DNA from: Oscillospiraceae bacterium
GTDB lineage: Bacteria; Bacillota; Clostridia; Oscillospirales; Oscillospiraceae
NCBI GenBank assembly: GCA_017440925.1
Contig: JAFSAP010000012.1
Span: 1-43,387, forward strand
Direction: 5' to 3'
Length of the DNA stretch: 43,387 nucleotides
Part shown: positions 1-6,724 of the stretch, one piece after another
How positions within the stretch are numbered: position 1 is the first letter of the stretch
How the letters are laid out: every line of letters begins with the position of its first letter
Made by a program: the position numbers and the translations under genes
Notes under the pieces: model-generated
Database searches by the model: none
Told to the model about the DNA's origin: nothing
What the model saw: only the letters and a program-made list of their open reading frames with translations

Positions 1-3
1 AGA

Positions 4-372
4 GTCCCACCCCGCACGGGGTGGGTGGATTGAAATATTTTTATTTCCTCCTTAGCTATATTTCAGCACAGTCCCACCCCGCACGGGGTGGGTGGATTGA
101 AATATTGATACGGTAAATGCAAAGACATACAGTGTGGTCCCACCCCGCACGGGGTGGGTGGATTGAAATAACACCATCAAGGCCGCTGCCAGAATGGGCA
201 ACCGTCCCACCCCGCACGGGGTGGGTGGATTGAAATTGTTGCCAGAATCAGGATGATGGATTCCAGCAGTAAGGTCCCACCCCGCACGGGGTGGGTGGAT
301 TGCAATAAGCATTTCGAACGGGATGATATTGTACATGCTGTCTCTCTCCATATGGGGAGAGTGGATTGAAAA
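4..372 (+). CRISPR. CRISPR array, type I-C-like repeats, leader-distal end
   Basis: Five 33-bp repeats lie at 4-36, 71-103, 137-169, 204-236 and 274-306. A sixth, divergent terminal repeat lies at 340-372. The repeat begins GTCCCACCCC, ends GTGGATTGAAAT, and contains a perfect 8-bp stem (repeat positions 3-10 with 15-22) around a GCAC loop, which is characteristic of subtype I-C. Spacers are 34, 33, 34, 37 and 33 nt, all different. The GATTGAAAT end gives the crRNA 5' handle, so the array is read on the plus strand. The leader and any cas operon should lie left of the window. Repeat 5 has one substitution (A to C at 303). The last repeat has lost much of the sequence but keeps the hairpin. 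No cas gene is present in this window. Confidence 0.96.
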
Positions 373-438
373 TTGGGATACAGTGTAATTTCATAAAGCC
401 AATGATGTTACTTTCTGGTTGGCGCACATAATGATAAT

Positions 439-473
439 CCCACGATCATGAGCAGACCGTGGGGTTGCTTTTT
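439..473 (+). terminator. Rho-independent terminator after the CRISPR array
   Basis: A 9-bp stem with one A/C mismatch pairs 439-447 with 455-463 around a 7-nt loop. It is followed by GTTG and a five-T run at 469-473. It sits about 65 bp past the last repeat on the transcribed strand, so it probably ends the pre-crRNA transcript. Confidence 0.7.
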
Positions 474-697
474 AGGTTATGTTATTTGTCACAGCATAGC
501 AAGACATCTTCTCTCCCGAGAGCAAAAACGCTTAATTTATCTGTAAAACTGGATACACTAAACAGCACATCTGGAATACAGGGAGATTTCTGATTGGGTA
601 CGCAACTGTTGGTGGAGTTCCCTGAATGTGAAGCGGATCAATCTCAGAATCAAAAATATATGCCGAAGACATATTCTGGTCTATTATGAATAAGTAA
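474..697. other. Intergenic stretch with no recognised gene
   Basis: With the array and terminators excluded, nothing recognisable remains. One plus-strand frame stays open for about 40 codons and ends in TAA at about 691-693, with a tryptophan- and arginine-rich translation. It has no start codon with a ribosome binding site and no family resemblance I can name, so it may be a gene remnant or chance. Confidence 0.4.
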
Positions 698-726
698 CTC
701 CCGCGATCAGCCTTTGATCGCGGGAG
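698..726 (-). terminator. Terminator hairpin downstream of the AlbA-type regulator
   Basis: A perfect 12-bp GC-rich stem pairs 698-709 with 715-726 around a 5-nt loop. It starts 8 bp beyond the TAA of the minus-strand gene ending at 734. The flanking sequence is only modestly T-rich on the minus strand, so termination efficiency is uncertain. Confidence 0.7.
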
Positions 727-733
727 CGGTTTC

Positions 734-2032
734 TTATGGTAGCAGATACTTCGTATTTTTTGCGTTTCCGGTTTGCAATAACAACCCTTGCTTTACCATT
801 TTCCTAAGCAGTCTGGAAGCCGTAGAACTGCTGACACCCAGTGCTTTCTCGGCATCAATGCGAGTGATGCTGCCATTTTGAGAAGTAAGCTGTAAAAGAA
901 TGGATTCTTCGTTGCTGTGAGCAGGTTTTCTTTCTGAGGCAGAAGCTTCTGCTGCAAGATTTGGCAGAATGATTTTGAAGGCATTGTTGGTTTTTTCAAC
1001 TTTGGGTTGACTAATTTTTCCGTTATATGCGCCAAAAATTTTTCTCATACCAGTACCGTAAGCTTCAATCAGCTGCAAACGGTAAAAAACGTTGGCAAGA
1101 TTCTGATTTCTGCACACGGATACACCCATCAGAATATCGTCCAGCTCCAGGCCAGGAACTAGTCCGCCGATGGAAACAAATTCAATGCGATCTGCGTAAA
1201 TACTGATCAGGGTGCTGGCACTGTAGGAATAATCCCGATGAACCAGAGCGTTCAGCAGAGCTTCCCGGACGGCCATTTCCGGATAGGCTCGGGTATCGAT
1301 ACGGAGTAATCCGTCAAAGGTAGCCCTGGTGGCGTTGTGAAGATCGATGTAGGAAAACACATCATTGAGCTGCTTAAGAAGAGAACCGGAAAATTCCCGG
1401 CGATCCTTAAAAATGTTTTGATCAGTTCCTTCAAAAACAGCAGCCTTTACGGTATGGGCACATTGATCAGACAGTAAGTATGCCAGGTTTGTATAGATTC
1501 CATTCTGGATCAGCTTCAGTGTTTGTTTCTGCGGTTTCTCGAAAGGAAGCTTCCGGACTAAAAATTCTTTTTTAGCATCAGAAAAGGTCAGATCCTGTTC
1601 CAGAGAACGCATGGCTTCAAAGCTATCTCCGTCGGTTTCCATGATCATCCGGCGGATGGCCGCGTCGCTGGCCGGAACAGAAGAGGTACCCTGCCGGACA
1701 TAAACGCCCTCCGGACGGAGGCCTTTCCTTGCCAGATAGTAAGGTTTATTGGTGCCACGCTGCACATCTATGGCAACGACCAGTTTTTCGCTAATTTCCA
1801 TGGTACTGTAGTGTAGAAACATAGTGATGTCTGGCTTGATAGCATCCCGGGTTATATTGGTGATCTGCTGAATGGTTTCATCTACATTGGTTACACCTAT
1901 CACGGTTCCATCATCAGAAACACCAATATAGAGAGTACCACCGTTGCTGTTGGCAAAGGCGATGACCTCTTTCTTGACATCCTCTACAACTACGGATTTC
2001 AGTTCGACAGTTTCGCTTTCCCGAAAGTCCAT
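734..2032 (-). CDS. AlbA_2/Schlafen-type ATP-binding transcriptional regulator
   Basis: 432 residues. The N-terminal ~120 residues match the AlbA_2 (Schlafen-AAA-like, divergent AAA_4) pattern, with the start ESETVELK and the FANSNGGTLYIGV strand. A C-terminal GHKL-like ATPase half carries an N-box-like EALLNALVHRDY near residues 255-266 and a glycine box (AYGTGMRKI). The last ~50 residues look like a winged helix-turn-helix (SITRIDAEKALGVSSSTASRLL). Members of this architecture are usually annotated as ATP-binding or putative DNA-binding regulators; the ligand is unknown. The start is supported by AAGGAGG upstream of ATG 2032 and by a consensus promoter at 2062-2090. The gene is followed by a strong hairpin, so it is probably monocistronic. 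An inverted repeat over the promoter could be its own operator. Proximity to the CRISPR array suggests, but does not show, a defence-island setting. Confidence 0.88.
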   Translation of the reverse strand: MDFRESETVELKSVVVEDVKKEVIAFANSNGGTLYIGVSDDGTVIGVTNVDETIQQITNITRDAIKPDITMFLHYSTMEISEKLVVAIDVQRGTNKPYYLARKGLRPEGVYVRQGTSSVPASDAAIRRMIMETDGDSFEAMRSLEQDLTFSDAKKEFLVRKLPFEKPQKQTLKLIQNGIYTNLAYLLSDQCAHTVKAAVFEGTDQNIFKDRREFSGSLLKQLNDVFSYIDLHNATRATFDGLLRIDTRAYPEMAVREALLNALVHRDYSYSASTLISIYADRIEFVSIGGLVPGLELDDILMGVSVCRNQNLANVFYRLQLIEAYGTGMRKIFGAYNGKISQPKVEKTNNAFKIILPNLAAEASASERKPAHSNEESILLQLTSQNGSITRIDAEKALGVSSSTASRLLRKMVKQGLLLQTGNAKNTKYLLP

Positions 2033-2061
2033 ATTCGATACCTCCTTACATCATTGTGAGT

Positions 2062-2090
2062 ATTATATCGGACCTCATCAATCTCGTCAA
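2062..2090 (-). promoter_or_regulatory. SigA-type promoter of the AlbA-type regulator
   Basis: On the minus strand the sequence reads TTGACG (2090-2085), a 17-bp spacer, then TATAAT (2067-2062), about 30 bp before the ATG at 2032. Spacing is ideal and the -10 is a perfect consensus. Confidence 0.82.
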
Positions 2091-2124
2091 GCGAAATGAC
2101 TAGATTGATGACGAGAAAGATGAG
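2074..2124. promoter_or_regulatory. Inverted repeat overlapping the regulator promoter (candidate operator)
   Basis: The 16-nt arm at 2074-2089 is the reverse complement of 2109-2124 with two mismatches. A second pairing, CATCAATCT (2076-2084) with AGATTGATG (2102-2110), overlaps it. The left arm covers the -35 and spacer of the minus-strand promoter, a position suited to repression. That the downstream regulator binds here is inference. Confidence 0.5.
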
Positions 2125-2136
2125 ATATGATTTGAT

Positions 2137-2313
2137 TCAGGATGTACCTATTCGTTTTGCCAATGTTCCCATAGCCCATAAGTACTTCTCCTCTACTCTC
2201 AATGTTGTCAGAAGCGGGTCGCCCTCGCGGATACGGAGGGTTCTTCTGATCTCTTTGGGGATGACGATTCGGCCAAGATCGTCCACTCTTCTTACAATTC
2301 CGGTTGCTTTCAT
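2137..2313 (-). pseudogene. Broken SpoVT/AbrB-family DNA-binding gene
   Basis: The frame from ATG 2313 encodes 58 residues. Residues 1-34 are a near-canonical SpoVT/AbrB N-terminal swapped-hairpin domain (MKATGIVRRVDDLGRIVIPK, then EIRRTLRIREGDPL). From about residue 39 the match stops, but it resumes in another minus frame as SRGEVLMGYGNIG, which fits the expected REGEV..KKY.PIG stretch. That second frame runs on to a stop at 2087-2089. This is best explained by a small indel near 2195-2200. An AGAGGAGAG ribosome binding site precedes the ATG. The intact N-terminus could still be made as a DNA-binding-only protein. It lies upstream of, and in the same direction as, the AlbA-type regulator, whose promoter sits within the shifted tail. 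Confidence 0.72.
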
Positions 2314-2627
2314 ATATCTTCTCTCCTCTTAGATTTACAAATTACGATGCTATTATCTGTAAATCCAAAAGGAATATACTGCCCAAAACGCAGAAGAATC
2401 AAAATTCTTCCGTGTTTGCTCAATATTGCAGTTGTGCCTGTAGGTTCTCTATGTGATAGGGCTGTATTTACATCCCAAAACCTGGGCAGAAGCACGATTG
2501 TGCTTTATCAACGAAAAACGATAACGCAAAAATACGCATAAATGAATTGACATTTATAATGTTTGCCTATTTGACTTTTGGGACAGTTATACCCGAAAAT
2601 AGGAATGATAAAACGGAGTAGGTGTCT
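2314..2627. other. Intergenic region upstream of the TVP38 operon
   Basis: No gene is supported here; the two short open frames (2310-2495 minus, 2347-2541 plus) look like chance. AT-rich sequence at 2540-2610 should hold the promoter of the plus-strand operon. It includes a perfect TTGACA at 2547-2552, but no good -10 lies at 16-18 bp, so I do not assign a promoter. The real start of the next gene has GGAG at 2615-2618. Confidence 0.4.
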
Positions 2628-3296
2628 ATGAAAATCAAGAAGACAATGATGAAAACCGGTGCGTTGACTGCGGTGCTGCTGTTGGGCTGTTATTTGGGTA
2701 CCTGCGTGTCTCCCCAGGAGCTCCAGACCGCCCTGCAGAAATTGGGAAGTTGGGCGGCCATCGGCTATGTGGGCCTGTTTACGCTGCTTCCGGCCGTTTT
2801 CTTCCCGGTGGCGGTGCTGGCCCTGGCAGGCGGGCTGCTGTTTGGGCTGTGGCTGGGCAGCCTCTATACGTTTATTGGAGCGATTCTGAATTGTACCCTG
2901 ATGTTTTTCCTGGCAAGATATGCCGGAAGAAAACAGGTGGAAGCACTCATCAGGAAGAAACTCAGCCCTGTCTGGCAGAAATGCCTGCAGGATCTCAACA
3001 GCAGCGGCGGATTTTTATTGCTGGTGGTTCTGCGGCTGATCCCTGCGGTTCCTTACAACCTCATCAACTATGCCTTCGGCCTGTCCGCTATGAAATATTC
3101 CACCTATATTCTGGCGTCATGTATTGGCATCATTCCCGGCACCTTTGCTTTTATCAATATTGGAGACAAGGCCATGGATGTAACCAGCCCCGATTTCTGG
3201 ATCGCCATTGGCTTTCTGCTGCTGCTTCTGGCGGTGACTGCCCTGCTGGGCAGACGGCTTTACCCCCAAAACAAAACGAATGGAGAAGTGAAATGA
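2628..3296 (+). CDS. TVP38/TMEM64 (VTT/DedA-like) membrane protein 1
   Basis: 222 residues from ATG 2628. I prefer this over an in-frame GTG at 2622 because GGAG (2615-2618) is 9 nt from the ATG and only 3 nt from the GTG. It has an N-terminal membrane anchor (residues ~7-25), then the SNARE-associated/VTT core: a hydrophobic FPVAVLALAGG segment, the glycine-rich LFGLWLGSLYTFIGA re-entrant region, FFLARYAGRK, and the RLIPAVPYNLINYAFG motif typical of the family. Such proteins act in the cytoplasmic membrane and are implicated in lipid or small-ion transport, but the substrate here is unknown. It overlaps the next gene by ATGA (3293-3296), so the two are translationally coupled. Sulfur/selenium 'rSAM/selenodomain' neighbourhoods often include VTT proteins, which fits the transferases at 5049-7365. 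Confidence 0.9.
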   Translation: MKIKKTMMKTGALTAVLLLGCYLGTCVSPQELQTALQKLGSWAAIGYVGLFTLLPAVFFPVAVLALAGGLLFGLWLGSLYTFIGAILNCTLMFFLARYAGRKQVEALIRKKLSPVWQKCLQDLNSSGGFLLLVVLRLIPAVPYNLINYAFGLSAMKYSTYILASCIGIIPGTFAFINIGDKAMDVTSPDFWIAIGFLLLLLAVTALLGRRLYPQNKTNGEVK

Positions 3297-4000
3297 AAAA
3301 GAAACCCAATATGACAAGACTTCTGATCCTGCTGGTGATGGCACTGCTGCTGATCGTCTACCTGTCTGTCCCTTCTGTCAATGCCTTTATCACCCATGCT
3401 GCTGCCGTGCTGGGCAGCGCCAATGTGGATGCCGTTATCGAATACATCCGTTCCTTCGGCGGCTGGGCCATGGCCTTTTCCTTCTGCCTGATGGTGTTTT
3501 CCTCTCTCATTGCACCGCTGCCCGCATTTATGATTACCCTGTCCAATGCAGCCATCTTTGGCTGGTGGCAGGGCGCCATCCTGTCCTGGTCTTCTGCCAT
3601 GGTGGGTTCGGCCATGTGTTTTTACATTTCCCGTGGCCTGGGCCGGGATGTGGTGGAGCGGTTTGCCGGAAAAGGCGCCCTTTCCAGCGTAGAGAGTTAT
3701 TTTGAAAAATACGGTACCAAGACCATTCTGGTGTGCCGCCTGCTGCCCTTTGTGTCCTTTGATGCCGTCAGCTATTTTGCCGGTCTGACGCCCATGAAAT
3801 TTCTTCCTTTCTTTATTGCCACAGGTATCGGTCAGACGCCTGCCACCATCGTCTATTCCTATGTAGGCGGTATGCTCACCGGCGGTGCACGGATCATGAT
3901 GACGGGCTTGCTGTGCCTCTTTGCCATCAGCATTTTGGTGACCATCGTCAAACAGATCTATACCGATGCACAGAACAGAAAGGCGGAAAAGGATGCCTAA
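3293..4000 (+). CDS. TVP38/TMEM64 (VTT/DedA-like) membrane protein 2
   Basis: 235 residues. The start ATG 3293 overlaps the previous stop (ATGA). An upstream extension of this frame lies inside the first TVP38 gene and is not real. After a basic start and one membrane segment comes the VTT core: APLPAFMITLSNAAIFGWWQG, CFYISRGLGRD, the RLLPFVSFDAVSYFAGLTPM motif and a C-terminal membrane helix. It is paralogous to, but clearly diverged from, the upstream gene, so the two may form a heteromeric pair. It overlaps the Fe-S protein gene by 8 bp, making a three-gene operon. Confidence 0.9.
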   Translation: MKKKPNMTRLLILLVMALLLIVYLSVPSVNAFITHAAAVLGSANVDAVIEYIRSFGGWAMAFSFCLMVFSSLIAPLPAFMITLSNAAIFGWWQGAILSWSSAMVGSAMCFYISRGLGRDVVERFAGKGALSSVESYFEKYGTKTILVCRLLPFVSFDAVSYFAGLTPMKFLPFFIATGIGQTPATIVYSYVGGMLTGGARIMMTGLLCLFAISILVTIVKQIYTDAQNRKAEKDA

Positions 4001-4778
4001 AGGGTCACGGTTGGGGATGGCCTTTCACCAGGGGCTTGGGTTTTCGGCTCTGTTTCTGCGTCTGCCCAAGGCAGAGGCAGTATTCTGGCCCGGCTGCGCC
4101 CTGCTGAATCTGGATGGGGAAATTCTGGAAAAGACCCTGGCAGTTCTGCGCCGTGCAGAGCCGGAGATAGAACTGGCCTGCGGTTGCTGTGGACAGCCAA
4201 CAGTATATTTGTTTCCGAAACAGGCGGAAAAGCGGCAGAAAAAGCTGGTTTCTCTTCTGAAAAAACAGGGTGTCAAGCGGATCTATACTGCCTGCCCCAA
4301 CTGCACGCTGCAGCTGCGGCAGCTGGGGGGATTTGAAGTCCTTCCTGTCTGGCCGGTTCTGGCAGAGTATATCCGCAAAGAGGATATCAGCGGCGCCGAT
4401 AATCAGTTTATCTGGCACGACCCCTGTCCCACCAGAAGGGATCCTGTCCAGCAGGAGGCAGCCCGGAAGCTGCTGACCCTTTCCGGTTGTGACTGCTGCC
4501 AGCCGGAGCACACCGGCTGCAGCACCCGCTGCTGCGGCAATTTCCACATGATGGCAGCCACAGACCCGGAAAAAAGCCGAAAGATGCGTCTTACCCGGCT
4601 GGAGGAATTCCCTCCGGAAAAGACCATTCTCAGCTCCTGCGAGGGATGCCTGGGAGCCTTCCGGGGAGAGGGACGGGAGACACAGCACCTGCTGGAGCTG
4701 CTGTTTGGAAGATCCTGTTCCCGCAGCTGGGCAAACCGGATCAAAACCACATTGAAACAAACCAACGGCACCTCATAA
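3993..4778 (+). CDS. CCG-domain (cysteine-rich, HdrB/GlpC-like) Fe-S oxidoreductase subunit
   Basis: 261 residues from ATG 3993; AAGGCGG lies 5 nt upstream. Two cysteine-rich CCG modules are visible. The first uses C35, C65-C66, C101 and C104; the second uses C145, C180-C181, C216 and C219, with the regular ~35-residue spacing of heterodisulfide reductase HdrB, LutA and GlpC. Extra cysteines lie at C63, C166, C168, C169 and C176. The family binds a non-cubane or Fe-S cluster and handles electron transfer or disulfide/thiol chemistry. No partner dehydrogenase or ferredoxin subunit is adjacent, which is unusual. Coupling to the two TVP38 genes suggests membrane-associated redox chemistry. The coding end runs into the left hairpin of the intergenic element, and the TAA lies in its loop. 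Confidence 0.85.
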   Translation: MPKGSRLGMAFHQGLGFSALFLRLPKAEAVFWPGCALLNLDGEILEKTLAVLRRAEPEIELACGCCGQPTVYLFPKQAEKRQKKLVSLLKKQGVKRIYTACPNCTLQLRQLGGFEVLPVWPVLAEYIRKEDISGADNQFIWHDPCPTRRDPVQQEAARKLLTLSGCDCCQPEHTGCSTRCCGNFHMMAATDPEKSRKMRLTRLEEFPPEKTILSSCEGCLGAFRGEGRETQHLLELLFGRSCSRSWANRIKTTLKQTNGTS

Positions 4779-5014
4779 GAGGTGCCGTCAGACTGTCCCG
4801 AAAGCCTCGCAGAGTTTTCTGCGAAAGCAGAAAATAAATAGGAATCATTTTTGGCCGCGGCACGTACGTGGACAAAAATACTTCTCAGGCTGCAAGTGTG
4901 GAATTTGTTCGCTATAAGCGAACAAATTATGCGCGCAGCAGACTGCAAAAAACTGCCGGAAAAGCCCGAAGGGATTTTCCGACAAGTGAACGGCACCTCA
5001 TCTGAGGTGCCGTT
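4765..5014. repeat. Hairpin-bounded structured intergenic element A
   Basis: About 250 bp bounded by two near-identical hairpins. Left: ACGGCACCTC (4765-4774) pairs with 4779-4788. Right: AACGGCACCTC (4989-4999) pairs with 5004-5014. Inside are a perfect 12-bp inverted repeat (4902-4913 with 4917-4928, core TTTGTTCGCT), the palindrome CACGTACGTG near 4861-4870, a CGCAGA/TCTGCG hairpin near 4809-4824, and a CGGAAAAGCCC/GGGATTTTCCG hairpin near 4958-4982. The outer hairpins probably also act as terminators for the convergent genes on either side. The architecture recalls dispersed palindromic (REP/MITE-like) elements; I cannot test copy number. Confidence 0.6.
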
Positions 5015-5048
5015 CTTGCTTGCGAGAGGTGATAAGCCTATCGATCCT

Positions 5049-5723
5049 TTACCGGATATCCCGGTATCGCCGGGCGATTTCCTGAATGTCCACTCCGCGG
5101 CGGTAGAGGCACCGGAGATAAAACATCTGCCACATGGTCAGAAGCGGGAAGCGCTTTTCATACCGGCGGCCGGAGGTAATGATCCTGCCGGGCAGCTGAC
5201 AGATGGGGATTTTTTTCGCCTTCATCCGGAGGGAAAATTCGTAGTCCTCCATAATGGGAAGGTTCGGGAATCCGCCTATTTCGCCAAAAACAGACTGCTT
5301 TGCCCAGATGCCCTGATCGCCAAAGGCGATGCCTTTTTTGGCCCGGCGGTTGGAAAAATAGGTGTTGCAGTCCATGAAAGGGCCATCATAGTCAAAACCG
5401 ATGTGGAAACAGCCCCACTTTGCGCCATTCGCAGTGGCCTGATGGATTTGTGCGTAGGCGTCGGTCGGAATCTTGCTGTCGCAATGGACGAACCAGAGAA
5501 CATCCCCGGAAGCCTGGGCAGCTGCATAATTCATCTGGTTGGCACGGCCTTTGGGGCAGGCCAGTACGGGATACCGGTTTCCGATGATGTCCAGAGTGCC
5601 GTCTGTGCTGCCGCCGTCGGCAAACAGGATCTCCCAGTTTCCCGGCAGTGAATCCAGCTGGGAGAGCATCGCGCTGATGGTTTTGCTTTCGTTGTATACG
5701 GGCAGGATCAGGGAAATCTTCAT
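5049..5723 (-). CDS. TIGR04283-type glycosyltransferase (rSAM/selenodomain-associated transferase 2)
   Basis: 224 residues from ATG 5723, the start matching the family (MKISLILPVYNES). An upstream in-frame extension lies inside the neighbouring gene. GT-A fold family 2 features are ADGGSTDGT (residues 35-43) and the second acidic site around HCDS (80-83). GDQGIW and EDYEFSLRM complete the TIGR04283 pattern. This family is annotated as arsenosugar-biosynthesis or rSAM/selenodomain-associated glycosyltransferase; its actual substrate is rarely known. ATG overlaps the stop of the kinase-like gene as ATGA (5720-5723), and AAAGGA precedes it. It is the last gene of a coupled three-gene minus operon. 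No radical SAM partner is visible in the window. Confidence 0.9.
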   Translation of the reverse strand: MKISLILPVYNESKTISAMLSQLDSLPGNWEILFADGGSTDGTLDIIGNRYPVLACPKGRANQMNYAAAQASGDVLWFVHCDSKIPTDAYAQIHQATANGAKWGCFHIGFDYDGPFMDCNTYFSNRRAKKGIAFGDQGIWAKQSVFGEIGGFPNLPIMEDYEFSLRMKAKKIPICQLPGRIITSGRRYEKRFPLLTMWQMFYLRCLYRRGVDIQEIARRYRDIR

Positions 5724-6724
5724 GCCAGAAGATCCTTTCTTACATAGTTTTCCAGAATATTGATCAGGTAGGCAGGATCCAGATAGGCCTTCAGTTTCCG
5801 GAAAGTATCCTCGTTTCGCAGGGAACGACCCGGCTGGCAGTATTCCCGGTAGGCCATGGCGCACCAGGTCACGCCCCGCAGGCAGTTGACGGTGAAATAG
5901 AGGGGAAGCCTCCGGGTAAGGGCGGAGCAGTCCATCCGGCCATCCACAGCAGCAATGTATTTTCGGATAAAATCCTTTACTTCTGCCGGCGTCAGGATCA
6001 CATCGGTTTTCCAGAAGGTGGCGCTGGGGGAGAGAAAGTGGCCCAGATCCTGGGCTGCTTCCGAGATCAGCGGTTTTTCCCAGTCCACCAGATAGCCTGG
6101 CCCACCCGGGCAGATGAGGAAATTGCCGGAATTGAGCTCGGTATTGACCATACAGGCGGGAGCATCGGAAGGCTCCTCCAGGGGCAGTTTTCCGATTTCG
6201 CAGATCAGTTCCCGCAGAAGCCCTGAAACCTGAGGATCCGCTTCTTCCCAGTCAAAATAGTGCTGCACCATTTCCAGACATTCCTCATAAATGGCCTGGG
6301 CAGGGGCAGCGGGACGGATCAGGCGGCAGTTTGTTGGTATGGGAATGCAATGGATGTCCGCCAGAATGGCGGCGGCAGTATCCATATCGGTGCGGTAGTC
6401 CAGCGGCTTGCCCGGCAGCCACTGCATCACCAAAAGACGATGCTCCGGACTGCAAAACAGGGGTTTTGGTGTCCGTCCACTGGATTGCAGATACTGCAGC
6501 GCTGCAAATTCATATCTGATCTGGTCATCCAGATGCATCTGACTGCCGGTGTTGATCCGCAGCACCAGCTTCTCGCCGGTGACCGGGTGGCAGAAAACAT
6601 AATTGATATTGTATTCTCCCTGCCCCAGAAGTTCAAAGGAAAGCGCTGTGCCTTCCGGCAGTTCCAGGGCAGACAGGAAATCACGGCTCTTCAGATAGGA
6701 TTTCAGCGGTTCACGATGAATCAT
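5720..6724 (-). CDS. Aminoglycoside-phosphotransferase-like (APH) protein with altered Brenner motif
   Basis: 334 residues. It has a small-molecule kinase fold: nucleotide-binding N-lobe (ELLGQGEYNINYVF, KLVLRIN with the putative ATP lysine), hinge LVMQWLPGKPL (~98-108), then catalytic loop and metal site. The catalytic loop reads N194-T-E-L-N-S-G-N201 where the family usually has HxDxxxxN. The catalytic Asp position is therefore Glu196 and the His is Asn, while Asn201 and the metal Asp in VDWE (213-216) are kept. It could phosphorylate a sugar or amino alcohol, or be a degenerate binding subunit. It is coupled by ATGA overlaps on both sides to the two transferases, so it probably acts in the same pathway. 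AGGAGGGG is 6 nt before ATG 6724. Confidence 0.82.
   Translation of the reverse strand: MIHREPLKSYLKSRDFLSALELPEGTALSFELLGQGEYNINYVFCHPVTGEKLVLRINTGSQMHLDDQIRYEFAALQYLQSSGRTPKPLFCSPEHRLLVMQWLPGKPLDYRTDMDTAAAILADIHCIPIPTNCRLIRPAAPAQAIYEECLEMVQHYFDWEEADPQVSGLLRELICEIGKLPLEEPSDAPACMVNTELNSGNFLICPGGPGYLVDWEKPLISEAAQDLGHFLSPSATFWKTDVILTPAEVKDFIRKYIAAVDGRMDCSALTRRLPLYFTVNCLRGVTWCAMAYREYCQPGRSLRNEDTFRKLKAYLDPAYLINILENYVRKDLLA

Noticed and set aside
52-351. Minus-strand 99-residue frame across the CRISPR array
   Set aside because: Its translation is the repeat read backwards several times (STHPVRGGT); it is a product of the array, not a gene.
2310-2495. Minus-strand 61-residue frame whose stop overlaps the SpoVT-like ATG
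   Set aside because: The ATGA contact looks like coupling, but there is no recognisable family or ribosome binding site; probably chance.
2547-2592. TTGACA at 2547 as promoter of the TVP38 operon
   Set aside because: No acceptable -10 at 16-18 bp; TATAAT-like sequence at 2555 is too close and TTATAC at 2587 too far.
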